Below are positions 26,297 through 34,683 of a stretch of 64,000 bases of DNA, piece by piece. The first letter of the stretch is position 1. Every line of letters starts with the position of its first letter. Both the position numbers and the translations under genes were made by a program. Source of the stretch: Mycobacterium sp. ELW1. Lineage in GTDB: Bacteria; Actinomycetota; Actinomycetes; Mycobacteriales; Mycobacteriaceae. The stretch spans positions 4,340,001 through 4,404,000 of the forward strand of contig NZ_CP032155.1 in NCBI RefSeq assembly GCF_008329905.1, in the 5' to 3' direction. The notes below the pieces were generated by a model, which saw nothing but the letters and a program-made list of their open reading frames with translations, was not told where the DNA came from and ran no database searches.

Positions 26297-27232
26297 GTGC
26301 CCATCCCGCACCCTTGGCAAGACCGGCTTGCCCTTCCGGCGATCGCCGCACCGATGACCTCCGTTTCCGGGCCTGAACTCGTGATCGCCGCGTGCCGAGC
26401 GGGCGTGATCGGCGCCTTTCCGACTCATAACGCGCCCAGTTCCGCCGCACTCGACGACTGGCTCGACCAGATCAGCGCCGATCTGACGCCTGGGTGCGCG
26501 CCGATGGCGGCAAACCTGGTGGTTCATCGCACCAACGGGCGGCTCGACTCCGATCTGATCAGCCTTTGCCGCCACAATGTCGAACTGGTCATCACCAGTG
26601 TCGGTTCACCTGAGCCGGTTGTCGGACCACTGCACGAGATCGGCGCTCAGGTCTACGCCGACGTCGCCAGCCTCGGCCACGCCGAACGGGCACTGGCCGC
26701 GGGGGTGGATGGTCTAATTCTGCTGTCCGCCGGCGCCGGCGGACAGACAGGCTGGGCGAATCCATTCGCATTTGTCCGCGCCGTTCGCCGACGCTATGCC
26801 GGGCCCCTCGTGTTGGCCGGGGGCATCACCGACGGCAGATCGATTCTCGCCGCACAGGTTCTCGGGGTCGACTTCGTCTATCTGGGAACGAAGTTCATCG
26901 CGACTGACGAGAGTATGGCCACGCCCGAATATCAAGCCGCCCTGGTCCGTTCGACGATGGACGATGTCCGGTTGTCCAGCCGGGTCGGGGGCATCCCGGC
27001 CAATCTGCTGGCCGACTGGTTAACCGCAGCGTGCCAGTCCGGCGATGATGACGACGCCCGTAATCCGGCATTCGACCAGGACCAGTTGCTGGCCAACAGA
27101 ACGGCGTGGAGCGCAGGACACAGCGTATCCGGCGTATCCGCGATCACCCCGGTGCCCGACCTGGTCAGCGCGCTCGTCAAGGAGTACGGCGAAGCACGCG
27201 ATCAACCTCTGGAATTAGCGATCAATGATTAG
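26297..27232 (+). CDS. Nitronate monooxygenase / 2-nitropropane dioxygenase-like flavoprotein
   Basis: A 311-residue FMN-binding TIM barrel. The N-terminus APMTSVSGPELVIAACRAGVIGAFP and the FMN-phosphate motifs LILLSAGAGGQTGW and LVLAGGITDGRSILAAQVLGVDFVYLGTKF are typical of the 2-nitropropane dioxygenase family. In many mycobacterial lipid clusters such proteins act as enoyl reductase-like or unknown oxidoreductases rather than on nitro compounds. The GTG start has a GAAAGGGA ribosome site. Catalytic His is not clearly placed. Confidence 0.85.
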   Translation: MPIPHPWQDRLALPAIAAPMTSVSGPELVIAACRAGVIGAFPTHNAPSSAALDDWLDQISADLTPGCAPMAANLVVHRTNGRLDSDLISLCRHNVELVITSVGSPEPVVGPLHEIGAQVYADVASLGHAERALAAGVDGLILLSAGAGGQTGWANPFAFVRAVRRRYAGPLVLAGGITDGRSILAAQVLGVDFVYLGTKFIATDESMATPEYQAALVRSTMDDVRLSSRVGGIPANLLADWLTAACQSGDDDDARNPAFDQDQLLANRTAWSAGHSVSGVSAITPVPDLVSALVKEYGEARDQPLELAIND

Positions 27233-27302
27233 CGTCGACAAGGCTGCCATACCTCCGGCGGAGCGGGTGTATCACCAGATAGAGGTGACTATCGGGATTC
27301 CG

Positions 27303-27345
27303 TTGGCGATCAGGCCGCGCAGCTTTAGTGTTTCATCGTTCACTA
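27303..27345 (+). promoter_or_regulatory. Promoter with 20-bp pseudo-palindrome (site 2)
   Basis: TTGGCG (27303-27308) and TAGTGT (27326-27331) are spaced by 17 bases and fit a sigma-A-type promoter. The -10 box is the left end of the 20-mer TAGTGTTTCATCGTTCACTA (27326-27345). It matches site 1 at 15 of 20 positions and at both inverted ends. It lies 46 bases before the carboxylase beta start, the first gene of the six- or seven-gene catabolic operon. Confidence 0.55.
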
Positions 27346-27391
27346 TCCGACTGCGGCCACATCTTCGCTGCCGCCGGGACAAGGGATTCAG

Positions 27392-28990
27392 ATGCCGGTC
27401 TTGAGTACTGACGTCGACACCAACTCGGACACCTACCTCGGCAACGTCCAGGTGCAATCGGCCGCGGTCGCCGCTCTGCGGGAGCAACTCGAACTCGTCG
27501 CAGCCGGCGGCGGTCCACGCTACGTGCAACGCCACCATGACCGTGGCCGCCTGCTGGCACGAGAGCGAATCGAATTGTTGGTGGACCGCGACGCACCGTT
27601 CGTGGAACTGTCCGCCCTTGCCGCCTGGGGTACCGAATTCAACGTCGGTGCCGCCATCGTCACCGGCGTCGGCGTGGTCAGCGGAACCGAGTGCATGATC
27701 ATCGCTCACGACCCCACCGTTCGCGGTGGGACGATGAACCCCTACACATTGCGAAAGAACTTGAGAGCGCTCGAGATCGCGCGCGTCAATCGACTGCCGG
27801 TGGTCTACCTCGTCGAGTCCGGCGGTGCCGACCTGCCCACCCAAGCAGAACTCTTCGTTCCCGCGGGAAGGATCTTCCACGAGCTGACCGAACTGTCGGC
27901 GATGGGCATACCGAGCATCGCGCTGGTATTCGGCAACTCAACCGCCGGTGGCGCCTACGTGCCCGGCATGTGCGACTACGCCATCTTGGTCGACAAGCAG
28001 GCCAAGGTGTTTCTCGGCGGCCCTCCCCTGGTGAAGATGGCCACCGGCGAGGACGCCGACGACGAGGCGCTCGGTGGTGCCGACATGCACACGCGCGTCT
28101 CCGGGCTCGGTGACTACTTCGCAAAGGACGAGGTCGACGCAATCCGGATCGGGCGTGACGTCGTCACTCACCTCAATTGGCGCAAGCTCGGACCGGGACC
28201 CACACAGCCTGCCGACGAACCGCTTTACGACACCGAAGAACTGCTCGGCATCGCGTCGGGCGATTCCAAGATGCCGTTCGACCCGAGGGAAGTCATCGCA
28301 CGGATTGCGGACGGATCTCGATTCTCCGAGTACAAGCCGCGCTGGGGCACCAGCATCGCCACGGGGTGGGCGTCGATCCACGGCTTCCCCGTGGGAATCC
28401 TTGCCAACACGCGTGGCGTGCTGTTCTCCGAAGAATCCAAGAAGGCAACCGAATTCATCCTTCTGGCAAACCAGACCGACACACCGCTGATCTTTCTTCA
28501 GAACGTCACCGGTTACATGGTGGGCACCGAATACGAACAGGGCGGCATCATCAAAGACGGCGCCAAGATGATCAACGCCGTCACCAACAGCACCGTGCCG
28601 CACATCACCGTCAACATGGGCGGATCGTTCGGTGCCGGGAATTACGGTATGTCCGGCCGAGCCTACGACCCGCGGTTCATGTTCAGCTGGCCCAACGCCA
28701 AGCTCGCGGTGATGGGCGCCGCCCAGCTGGCCGGTGTGCTGTCCATCGTGGGTAAGGCCGCCGCACAATCGGCAGGACGCGAGTTCGATCACGAGGCCGA
28801 CGCAGCGCGAACTGCCGAGATCGAAGCTCAGATCGAGCGGGAATCACATGCGTTCTACGTCTCGGCTCGCATCTACGACGACGGTGTTATCGACCCGCGG
28901 GATACCCGCTCGGTACTGGGATTGGCGCTGTCGGCAACACATTCCAACGCGATCGAAGGACGCCGCGGCTTCGGCGTCTTCAGGATGTGA
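27392..28990 (+). CDS. Acyl-CoA carboxylase, carboxyltransferase (beta) subunit
   Basis: A 532-residue protein of the biotin-dependent carboxyltransferase family. The N-terminal crotonase half includes RERIELLVDRDAPFVELSALAAWG and the oxyanion-hole segments; TAGGAYVPGMCDYAI is typical of methylcrotonyl/geranyl-CoA-type enzymes rather than AccA/AccD of fatty acid synthesis. The C-terminal half has NVTGYMVGTEYEQGGIIKDGAKMINAV and GGSFGAGNYGMSGRAYDPRFMFSWPNA, again as in MccB/AtuC. It should transfer CO2 from carboxybiotin to an unsaturated acyl-CoA. The alpha subunit follows with a four-base overlap. Confidence 0.92.
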   Translation: MPVLSTDVDTNSDTYLGNVQVQSAAVAALREQLELVAAGGGPRYVQRHHDRGRLLARERIELLVDRDAPFVELSALAAWGTEFNVGAAIVTGVGVVSGTECMIIAHDPTVRGGTMNPYTLRKNLRALEIARVNRLPVVYLVESGGADLPTQAELFVPAGRIFHELTELSAMGIPSIALVFGNSTAGGAYVPGMCDYAILVDKQAKVFLGGPPLVKMATGEDADDEALGGADMHTRVSGLGDYFAKDEVDAIRIGRDVVTHLNWRKLGPGPTQPADEPLYDTEELLGIASGDSKMPFDPREVIARIADGSRFSEYKPRWGTSIATGWASIHGFPVGILANTRGVLFSEESKKATEFILLANQTDTPLIFLQNVTGYMVGTEYEQGGIIKDGAKMINAVTNSTVPHITVNMGGSFGAGNYGMSGRAYDPRFMFSWPNAKLAVMGAAQLAGVLSIVGKAAAQSAGREFDHEADAARTAEIEAQIERESHAFYVSARIYDDGVIDPRDTRSVLGLALSATHSNAIEGRRGFGVFRM

Positions 28991-30978
28991 GGACCGTGAT
29001 AACCAAGCTGCTCATCGCCAACCGCGGCGAAATCGCTTCGCGCATCATCCGTACCGCGCGAGAGATGGACATCAAAACCGTCGCGGTGTACTCAGACGCC
29101 GACTGCCATGCACCGTATGTGGCGGCGGCCGACGAGTCGGTGCACCTGCCCGGGACGACACCGGGCGATACCTACCTGCGTGCCGACCTCATCCTGGACG
29201 CCGCCGGGCGAACCGGAGCCGACGCGATTCACCCAGGGTATGGATTCCTCTCCGAGAACGCGTCTTTCGCGGCCGCCTGCGGGGAGCGCGGTGTGATCTT
29301 CGTCGGGCCGAGCCCGGCCGCCATCACGGCGATGGGCTCCAAGGTCGCCGCAAAAGAACTCATGGCACAGGCCGGAGTCCCCGTTCTGCCGGGTACGACG
29401 GTCCAAAGCGGCGAGGATCTCGATGCCGAGCGGCTCGCCGATGCCGCCGAGAACATCGGCTATCCGATCCTGGTGAAGGCAGCATTCGGCGGTGGCGGGC
29501 GCGGCATGCGGATCGTGGCTGATGCCGACAGCCTGGTGGAGGCGGTGCAGAGCGCACAGCGCGAAGCTGCGTCGGCGTTTGGTGATGGCACCGTGTTTCT
29601 GGAGAAGTTCGTCCAGTCGCCACGGCACATCGAGGTGCAGATCTTCGGCGACGGCCACGGCACCGTCGTGCACCTCGGCGAACGGGAGTGCTCGATCCAG
29701 CGCCGATATCAGAAGATCATCGAGGAGGCGCCGTCCACAGCCGTCGACGCCGCACTGCGCGACGAACTCGGCCGGGCCGCCGTGGCGGCGGGGAAAGCGT
29801 TGGGCTACGAGGGCGCTGGCACCGTCGAATTCGTGATGGCACCCGACGGATCGTTCTATTTCCTGGAGGTCAACACCCGGCTGCAGGTCGAGCATCCGGT
29901 GACCGAGATGGTCACCGGCATCGATCTGGTGCGCGCTCAACTCCTGGTTGCCGCCGGTGAGCCGCTGCCGGTCGACATGATCGACGTGCAGCCGCGCGGC
30001 CATGCGATCGAGGTTCGCCTCTACGCTGAAGACGTTGCTGCCGGGTTCATTCCGGTATCCGGATCCTTGACGGTGTTGGACTTCCCCGATGTACCCGGCA
30101 TCCGCGTGGACGCAGGATTCGAGTCGGGATCGGTGATCAGCACCTTCTACGATCCAATGCTGGCCAAGGTCATCGGATTCGCCGATACCCGGGATGCGGC
30201 CTGCTCGCGACTGGCCCGGGCTTTGACCGAGACCCGAGTCCATGGTGTCGCCACGAACCGTGACCTGCTTATCGGCATTCTGCGCGAACCGGAATTCCGT
30301 TCGGGTGCGATCGACACCGGTTACCTGCAACGCCACGACCCGGCTGTGCTCATGGGCGATCACCGTGATGCGGTTCAGATTCACGCCCTCGTCGCGGCGC
30401 TGGCGGACCAGGCGTACCGTCGCGCTACCACAGCGGTTCTGCCGGGGCTGCCCTCGGGCTTTCGTACCCTGCCCAGCTCCGACCAGAAGGTCAGCTTCAC
30501 GCACGGTGATTGCACGATCGATGTCGGGTACCGCTTCGATCGCGGGAGGCTCAACGCAACCGTCGCGGGATGTGATCTCCCCGTTCGTGTTCTGGCGGCA
30601 TCCGGAGAATCGGTCGACGCTGAGATAGCCGGAATTAGGCGGCGCTACAGCGTCATTCGGGATGGAGTGCACCACTACGTCGACAGCTCGCTAGGCTCGA
30701 CCGCGCTGCGCGAACAGGAACGCTTCCCTGATCCGTCGGCCAACGCCGAGGCCGGATCCCTGACCGCACCGATGCCCGGAGCAGTGGTACGCATTGAGGT
30801 CATCCAAGGCACCCGGGTGCAAGCCGGCACCCCGATCGTCGTGTTGGAAGCGATGAAGATGGAACACACCGTGCGGGCACCCGCCAACGGCGTGGTCGCC
30901 GCGATCTCAGTGACCGCGGGTGACCAGGTCGAGTCCGGGCAGGTGCTGGCCATCGTCAGTGTGGACGATTCGGAATGA
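28987..30978 (+). CDS. Acyl-CoA carboxylase, biotin carboxylase + BCCP (alpha) subunit
   Basis: A 663-residue protein. The biotin carboxylase module (1-450) starts KLLIANRGEIASRI, has the ATP-grasp loop KAAFGGGGRGMR, the ERECSIQRRYQKIIEEAPS block and EVNTRLQVEHPVTEMVTG. After a linker the biotinyl domain carries EAMKMEH with the biotin attachment Lys624. The enzyme is a two-subunit carboxylase with the beta gene in front of it; by family layout it resembles methylcrotonyl-CoA or geranyl-CoA carboxylase. GTG at 28987 gives MRTVITKL; a GTG three codons later is possible. Confidence 0.92.
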   Translation: MRTVITKLLIANRGEIASRIIRTAREMDIKTVAVYSDADCHAPYVAAADESVHLPGTTPGDTYLRADLILDAAGRTGADAIHPGYGFLSENASFAAACGERGVIFVGPSPAAITAMGSKVAAKELMAQAGVPVLPGTTVQSGEDLDAERLADAAENIGYPILVKAAFGGGGRGMRIVADADSLVEAVQSAQREAASAFGDGTVFLEKFVQSPRHIEVQIFGDGHGTVVHLGERECSIQRRYQKIIEEAPSTAVDAALRDELGRAAVAAGKALGYEGAGTVEFVMAPDGSFYFLEVNTRLQVEHPVTEMVTGIDLVRAQLLVAAGEPLPVDMIDVQPRGHAIEVRLYAEDVAAGFIPVSGSLTVLDFPDVPGIRVDAGFESGSVISTFYDPMLAKVIGFADTRDAACSRLARALTETRVHGVATNRDLLIGILREPEFRSGAIDTGYLQRHDPAVLMGDHRDAVQIHALVAALADQAYRRATTAVLPGLPSGFRTLPSSDQKVSFTHGDCTIDVGYRFDRGRLNATVAGCDLPVRVLAASGESVDAEIAGIRRRYSVIRDGVHHYVDSSLGSTALREQERFPDPSANAEAGSLTAPMPGAVVRIEVIQGTRVQAGTPIVVLEAMKMEHTVRAPANGVVAAISVTAGDQVESGQVLAIVSVDDSE

Positions 30979-30994
30979 ACGTTGGGGAACGCTG

Positions 30995-31780
30995 ATGGGA
31001 CTCGATTATCCGGCCCTGCTCGATGACCTACGAGAAGAGTCCGATCAGCTCACTACACACCTGCGAGACCTCACCGAGCGGCATTGGGATCTGCCCACCC
31101 CCGCGGCAGGCTGGACGATTCGCGACCAGGTCAGCCATCTCGCTTTCTTCGATGACACGGCGCGGATGGCCATGAGCGATCCTGACCGGTTCCGGGCCGA
31201 GGCGAACCGACTCATGGCCGGTGGCATGGATTTTCCCGACCGAATCGCCGCTGAGCACCGGGACCGCCCGGCATCGGAGCTTCTCCCGTGGTTTGTCGAT
31301 GCGCGTGAGCGACTGCTGGCCGCTTTCGCGAGCGACGACCCCCGCCGGCGCCTGCCGTGGTTCGGACCCGATATGAGTGTCGCATCGTCGGCGACTGCAC
31401 GATTGATGGAGACCTGGGCCCACGGCCAAGATGTCTACGACACACTCGGTCTGACTCACCCACCCAGCCCTGGGCTACGCAGCATCGCCCATCTGGGTGT
31501 GGCGACCTTCGCCTTCGCGCACAGGCTCAATGAGTTGGAGATTCCCGAACAACCCGTCCGCGTCGCGCTGTACTCAGCGGATGGCGACGTGTGGGCGTGG
31601 GGACCCGAAGGCGCAGCCGACCAAGTGACCGGTAGTGCTGAGGATTTCGTGCTCACTGTCACCCAGCGGCGACACTGGACCGAGACGGCTTTGGATGCCA
31701 GGGGCGCAGTTGCACGTCGTTGGCTGGACATCGCGCAGGTGTTCGCCGGGGCCCCCAGCCGGCGCTCGGTGAGCAAATGA
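30995..31780 (+). CDS. TIGR03084 family protein (DinB/mycothiol-dependent-like fold)
   Basis: A 261-residue protein. The opening four-helix part has LRDLTERHWDLPTPAAGWTIRDQVSHLAFFDDTARMA and later METWAHGQDVYDTLG, i.e. the metal-binding helices with conserved His residues of the DinB/MDMPI fold, followed by a C-terminal SCP2-like domain (RVALYSADGDVWAWGPEGAADQVTGSAEDF). The function of TIGR03084 proteins is unknown; they are often next to AtuA-like and acyl-CoA genes in actinobacteria. It starts 16 bases after the carboxylase and overlaps the AtuA-like ATG. Confidence 0.85.
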   Translation: MGLDYPALLDDLREESDQLTTHLRDLTERHWDLPTPAAGWTIRDQVSHLAFFDDTARMAMSDPDRFRAEANRLMAGGMDFPDRIAAEHRDRPASELLPWFVDARERLLAAFASDDPRRRLPWFGPDMSVASSATARLMETWAHGQDVYDTLGLTHPPSPGLRSIAHLGVATFAFAHRLNELEIPEQPVRVALYSADGDVWAWGPEGAADQVTGSAEDFVLTVTQRRHWTETALDARGAVARRWLDIAQVFAGAPSRRSVSK

Positions 31781-33540
31781 CGCGCCCTGTTCGGATCGGC
31801 AATGCCTCCGGCTTCTACGGAGACCGGCTCAGTGCGATGCGCGAGTTGGTCGACGGGGCCGACATCGACGTCGTCACCGGCGACTACCTTGCCGAGTTGA
31901 CCATGCTGATCCTGTGGAAGTCCCGCCAGAGGGATCCCGAAAGCGGTTATGCGCGAACGTTTCTTACACAGTTCGGCCAGGTTGTCCAAGCGTGCGCCGA
32001 CCGCGGGATCAAGGTGGTCGTCAACGCCGGCGGCCTGAATCCTGCCGCGATGGGCGAGGCGGTGCGCGCCATCATTGCCGACGTCGGGGTCGACCTTAAG
32101 GTCGCCCACATCGAGGGCGATGACCTCATGCCGAGGCTCGACGAGTTGCGCAGTGCCGGTTGCCCGTTCGCGAATCTCGACACCGGCCAGGCACTGTGGG
32201 GGGATCGCGCGGAGCCCGTCACTGCCAATGCCTACCTCGGTGGCTGGGGCATCGCTGCAGCGCTGTCCGCCGGAGCGGACGTCGTGATCACCGGCCGCGT
32301 GACCGATGCCGCACTCGTCGTGGGCGTCGGCGCCTGGTGGCACGGGTGGACCCGTACCGACTACGACGCGCTGGCAGGTGCCGTCGCCGCCGGCCACATC
32401 ATCGAATGCGGCCCACAGGCTACCGGCGGCAACTACTCCCAATTCCGCGACGTCTCCGACCGCCGCTACCCCGGTTCGCCGATCGCCGAACTGGCCGCCG
32501 ACGGAAGTTTCGTCATCACCAAACCATCCGGCACCGGCGGCCTGGTGTGTACCGGAACGGTAATCGCCCAGCTCCTCTACGAGGTAGCCTCACCGCGGTA
32601 CCCGAACCCAGATGTGCTGGCGCACTTCGATACCCTGACTGTCACCCAGGAGGGCGCAGACCGCGTCCTGGTTTCGGGAACTCGCGGATCAGCACCGCCG
32701 CCGGCGCTCAAGGTCGCGATGAATTTCGTCGGCGGCTATCGCAACACGATGACCATGGTGCTGACGGGACTGGACATCGAGGAGAAAGCCGGATGGGCCC
32801 TGGACGAGCTCTTCACGATCCTAGGCGGGCGCGACCGCTTCGACACAGTTGACACCCAGTTGCTGCGCTACGACAAGCCCGGACCCACCTCCATGAGCGA
32901 GGCCACTGCCCATCTCCGGGTCAGCGTCAAGGACCGGGACCGGCGCAAGGTGGACCGCGCGTTCTCCAACGCGGTGATCGAGCTTTATGTGGCGGGCTAC
33001 CCCGGCTTCCACACCACGACGCCGCCCACCGCCGCGAGTGAATTCGGGATCTATTGGCCGACTTTGATTTCCGCACAGCTCGTCGAGCACGTGGTCGTTC
33101 ATGCGGATGGTTCACGTGAGGTGATCGCTCCCAGCGAAGAGACCGCCGAACTCGACGGCTCGCCCCCGCGACCTCAGGACGTCCGTGAATCCGTCGACCT
33201 CGGTCCTGCCGCCCCTCGACCGTTGGGCACGATCGTCGCAGCCCGATCGGGAGACAAGGGTGGCAATGCCAATGTCGGAGTCTGGACTGACTCCGACGAG
33301 CGATGGGAGTGGCTACGGGCCCATCTCACGGTGGACCGGTTCCGCGACCTGGTCGTCGAGGCAGCGGATTTCCCCGTGCACCGCTATGAGTTCCCCAATC
33401 TCCGGGCGCTGAACTTTCTCATCGTCGGCTTCCTCGGTGACGGGGTCGCGTCGTGCACCCGGCCCGACCCGCAGGCCAAAGCGCTCGGTGAGTACCTACG
33501 GGCAGTGCACACCGATGTTCCCGACAAGTTGGTGTACTGA
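31777..33540 (+). CDS. AtuA-family (acyclic terpene utilisation, DUF1446) protein
   Basis: A 587-residue cytoplasmic protein. The N-terminal DUF1446 part begins RIGNASGFYGDRLSAMRELVDG and contains DVVTGDYLAELTMLIL, VVVNAGGLNPAAM and the GADVVITGRVTDAALVVG block. The C-terminal part has IVAARSGDKGGNANVGVW, the other conserved motif of the family. AtuA is needed for growth of Pseudomonas on citronellol and geraniol, but its reaction is not known. Here it sits between TIGR03084 and an acyl-CoA dehydrogenase and next to a carboxylase, which copies the core of an Atu cluster. Start chosen at the ATG that overlaps the previous stop. Confidence 0.85.
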   Translation: MTRPVRIGNASGFYGDRLSAMRELVDGADIDVVTGDYLAELTMLILWKSRQRDPESGYARTFLTQFGQVVQACADRGIKVVVNAGGLNPAAMGEAVRAIIADVGVDLKVAHIEGDDLMPRLDELRSAGCPFANLDTGQALWGDRAEPVTANAYLGGWGIAAALSAGADVVITGRVTDAALVVGVGAWWHGWTRTDYDALAGAVAAGHIIECGPQATGGNYSQFRDVSDRRYPGSPIAELAADGSFVITKPSGTGGLVCTGTVIAQLLYEVASPRYPNPDVLAHFDTLTVTQEGADRVLVSGTRGSAPPPALKVAMNFVGGYRNTMTMVLTGLDIEEKAGWALDELFTILGGRDRFDTVDTQLLRYDKPGPTSMSEATAHLRVSVKDRDRRKVDRAFSNAVIELYVAGYPGFHTTTPPTAASEFGIYWPTLISAQLVEHVVVHADGSREVIAPSEETAELDGSPPRPQDVRESVDLGPAAPRPLGTIVAARSGDKGGNANVGVWTDSDERWEWLRAHLTVDRFRDLVVEAADFPVHRYEFPNLRALNFLIVGFLGDGVASCTRPDPQAKALGEYLRAVHTDVPDKLVY

Positions 33541-34676
33541 TGGACTTCACCGAACCGCCTGAGCATCACGATCTGCGCAAGGCAGTCGCAGCCGTCACCG
33601 ACCGCTATGGACCTGCCTATTTCGCCGAACGTGCAGTCGCGGGCGAACCGACCACCGAGTTGTGGCGGGAGCTGGGCGCCCACGGATTCATCGGGATCAA
33701 CTTCCCTGAGCAGCACGGCGGAGGCGGTGCCGGAATGGTCGAGCTCGCGATCGTGTGCGAGGAGACCGCCGCCCACGGGTGTCCGCTGCTGCTCCTCCTG
33801 GTATCGAGCGCGATTTCCGGTGAGTTGTTGAGCCGCTATGGCAGCGACGAGCAACGCCGAACGTGGTTGCCGCGGATGGCATCCGGTGAAACCAAGGTCG
33901 TCTTTGCCATCACTGAACCGGATGCGGGATCGAACAGTCGCCAGATCAACACCACTGCCGTGCGTGACGGCAGCGACTATCTGCTCAACGGAACGAAGTA
34001 CTACATTTCCGGCATCGACGAAGCGGACGCGTTGATCGTCGTCACCCGGTCCGCCCCTGAACAGTTGTCGTTGTTCCTGGTTCCGACAGATGCTCCAGGA
34101 CTGGTCAAACACCGCCTACCGGTCGGAATCACCGTTCCTGAAAAACAATTCACGTTGCACTTCGACAACGTGCGGGTGCCCGCCTCTGCTCTGGTCGGCA
34201 CTGAGCACGAGGGCTTCCGCCAGGTGTTCGACGGCCTGAATCCCGAGCGGATCACCGGTGCTGCCGTGTGTACCGGGATCGGGCGGCACGCGGTCGAACA
34301 AGGCGCCGACTATGCCCGCAGTCGCACGGTATGGGGGCCGCCGATCGGTTCTTACCAGGCCATCGCACATCCGCTGGCGAAGGCCAAGATCAACGTGGAT
34401 CTCGCCGCCATGATGACAGCGAAGGCGGCGTGGCTGTTCGATCAGGGCCTGCCCGCCGGAGAGGCATCCAACATGGCCAAGTACGCGGCCGCCGAAGCCG
34501 CGGCGGAGGCCGTGGACCACGCCATCCAGGTGCACGGCGGCAACGGGCTGTCCACGGAGTACGGCCTGCTGCCGCAATGGAGCCTGGCCCGGCTGCTGCA
34601 GATCGCGCCGGTGAGTCGCGAGATGATCCTGAACTACGTAGCCCAGCACACCCTGGCGCTACCCCGATCGTATTGA
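33540..34676 (+). CDS. Acyl-CoA dehydrogenase
   Basis: A 378-residue FAD enzyme. The mid-domain has VVFAITEPDAGSNSRQINTTAV and LLNGTKYYISGIDEADALIVVTR. The C-terminal domain has GRHAVEQGADYARSRTVWGPPIGSYQAIAHPLAKAKIN and QVHGGNGLSTEYGLLPQW. The length is standard. It should make the 2,3-double bond of the acyl-CoA that the carboxylase then uses; the AtuD (citronellyl-CoA dehydrogenase) role would fit its position. The ATG shares one base with the stop of the AtuA-like gene. Confidence 0.9.
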   Translation: MDFTEPPEHHDLRKAVAAVTDRYGPAYFAERAVAGEPTTELWRELGAHGFIGINFPEQHGGGGAGMVELAIVCEETAAHGCPLLLLLVSSAISGELLSRYGSDEQRRTWLPRMASGETKVVFAITEPDAGSNSRQINTTAVRDGSDYLLNGTKYYISGIDEADALIVVTRSAPEQLSLFLVPTDAPGLVKHRLPVGITVPEKQFTLHFDNVRVPASALVGTEHEGFRQVFDGLNPERITGAAVCTGIGRHAVEQGADYARSRTVWGPPIGSYQAIAHPLAKAKINVDLAAMMTAKAAWLFDQGLPAGEASNMAKYAAAEAAAEAVDHAIQVHGGNGLSTEYGLLPQWSLARLLQIAPVSREMILNYVAQHTLALPRSY

Positions 34677-34683
34677 GGAGCGC

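Noticed and set aside
29092..30675. 527-codon open frame on the minus strand
   Set aside because: Antisense to the biotin carboxylase gene with no family features.
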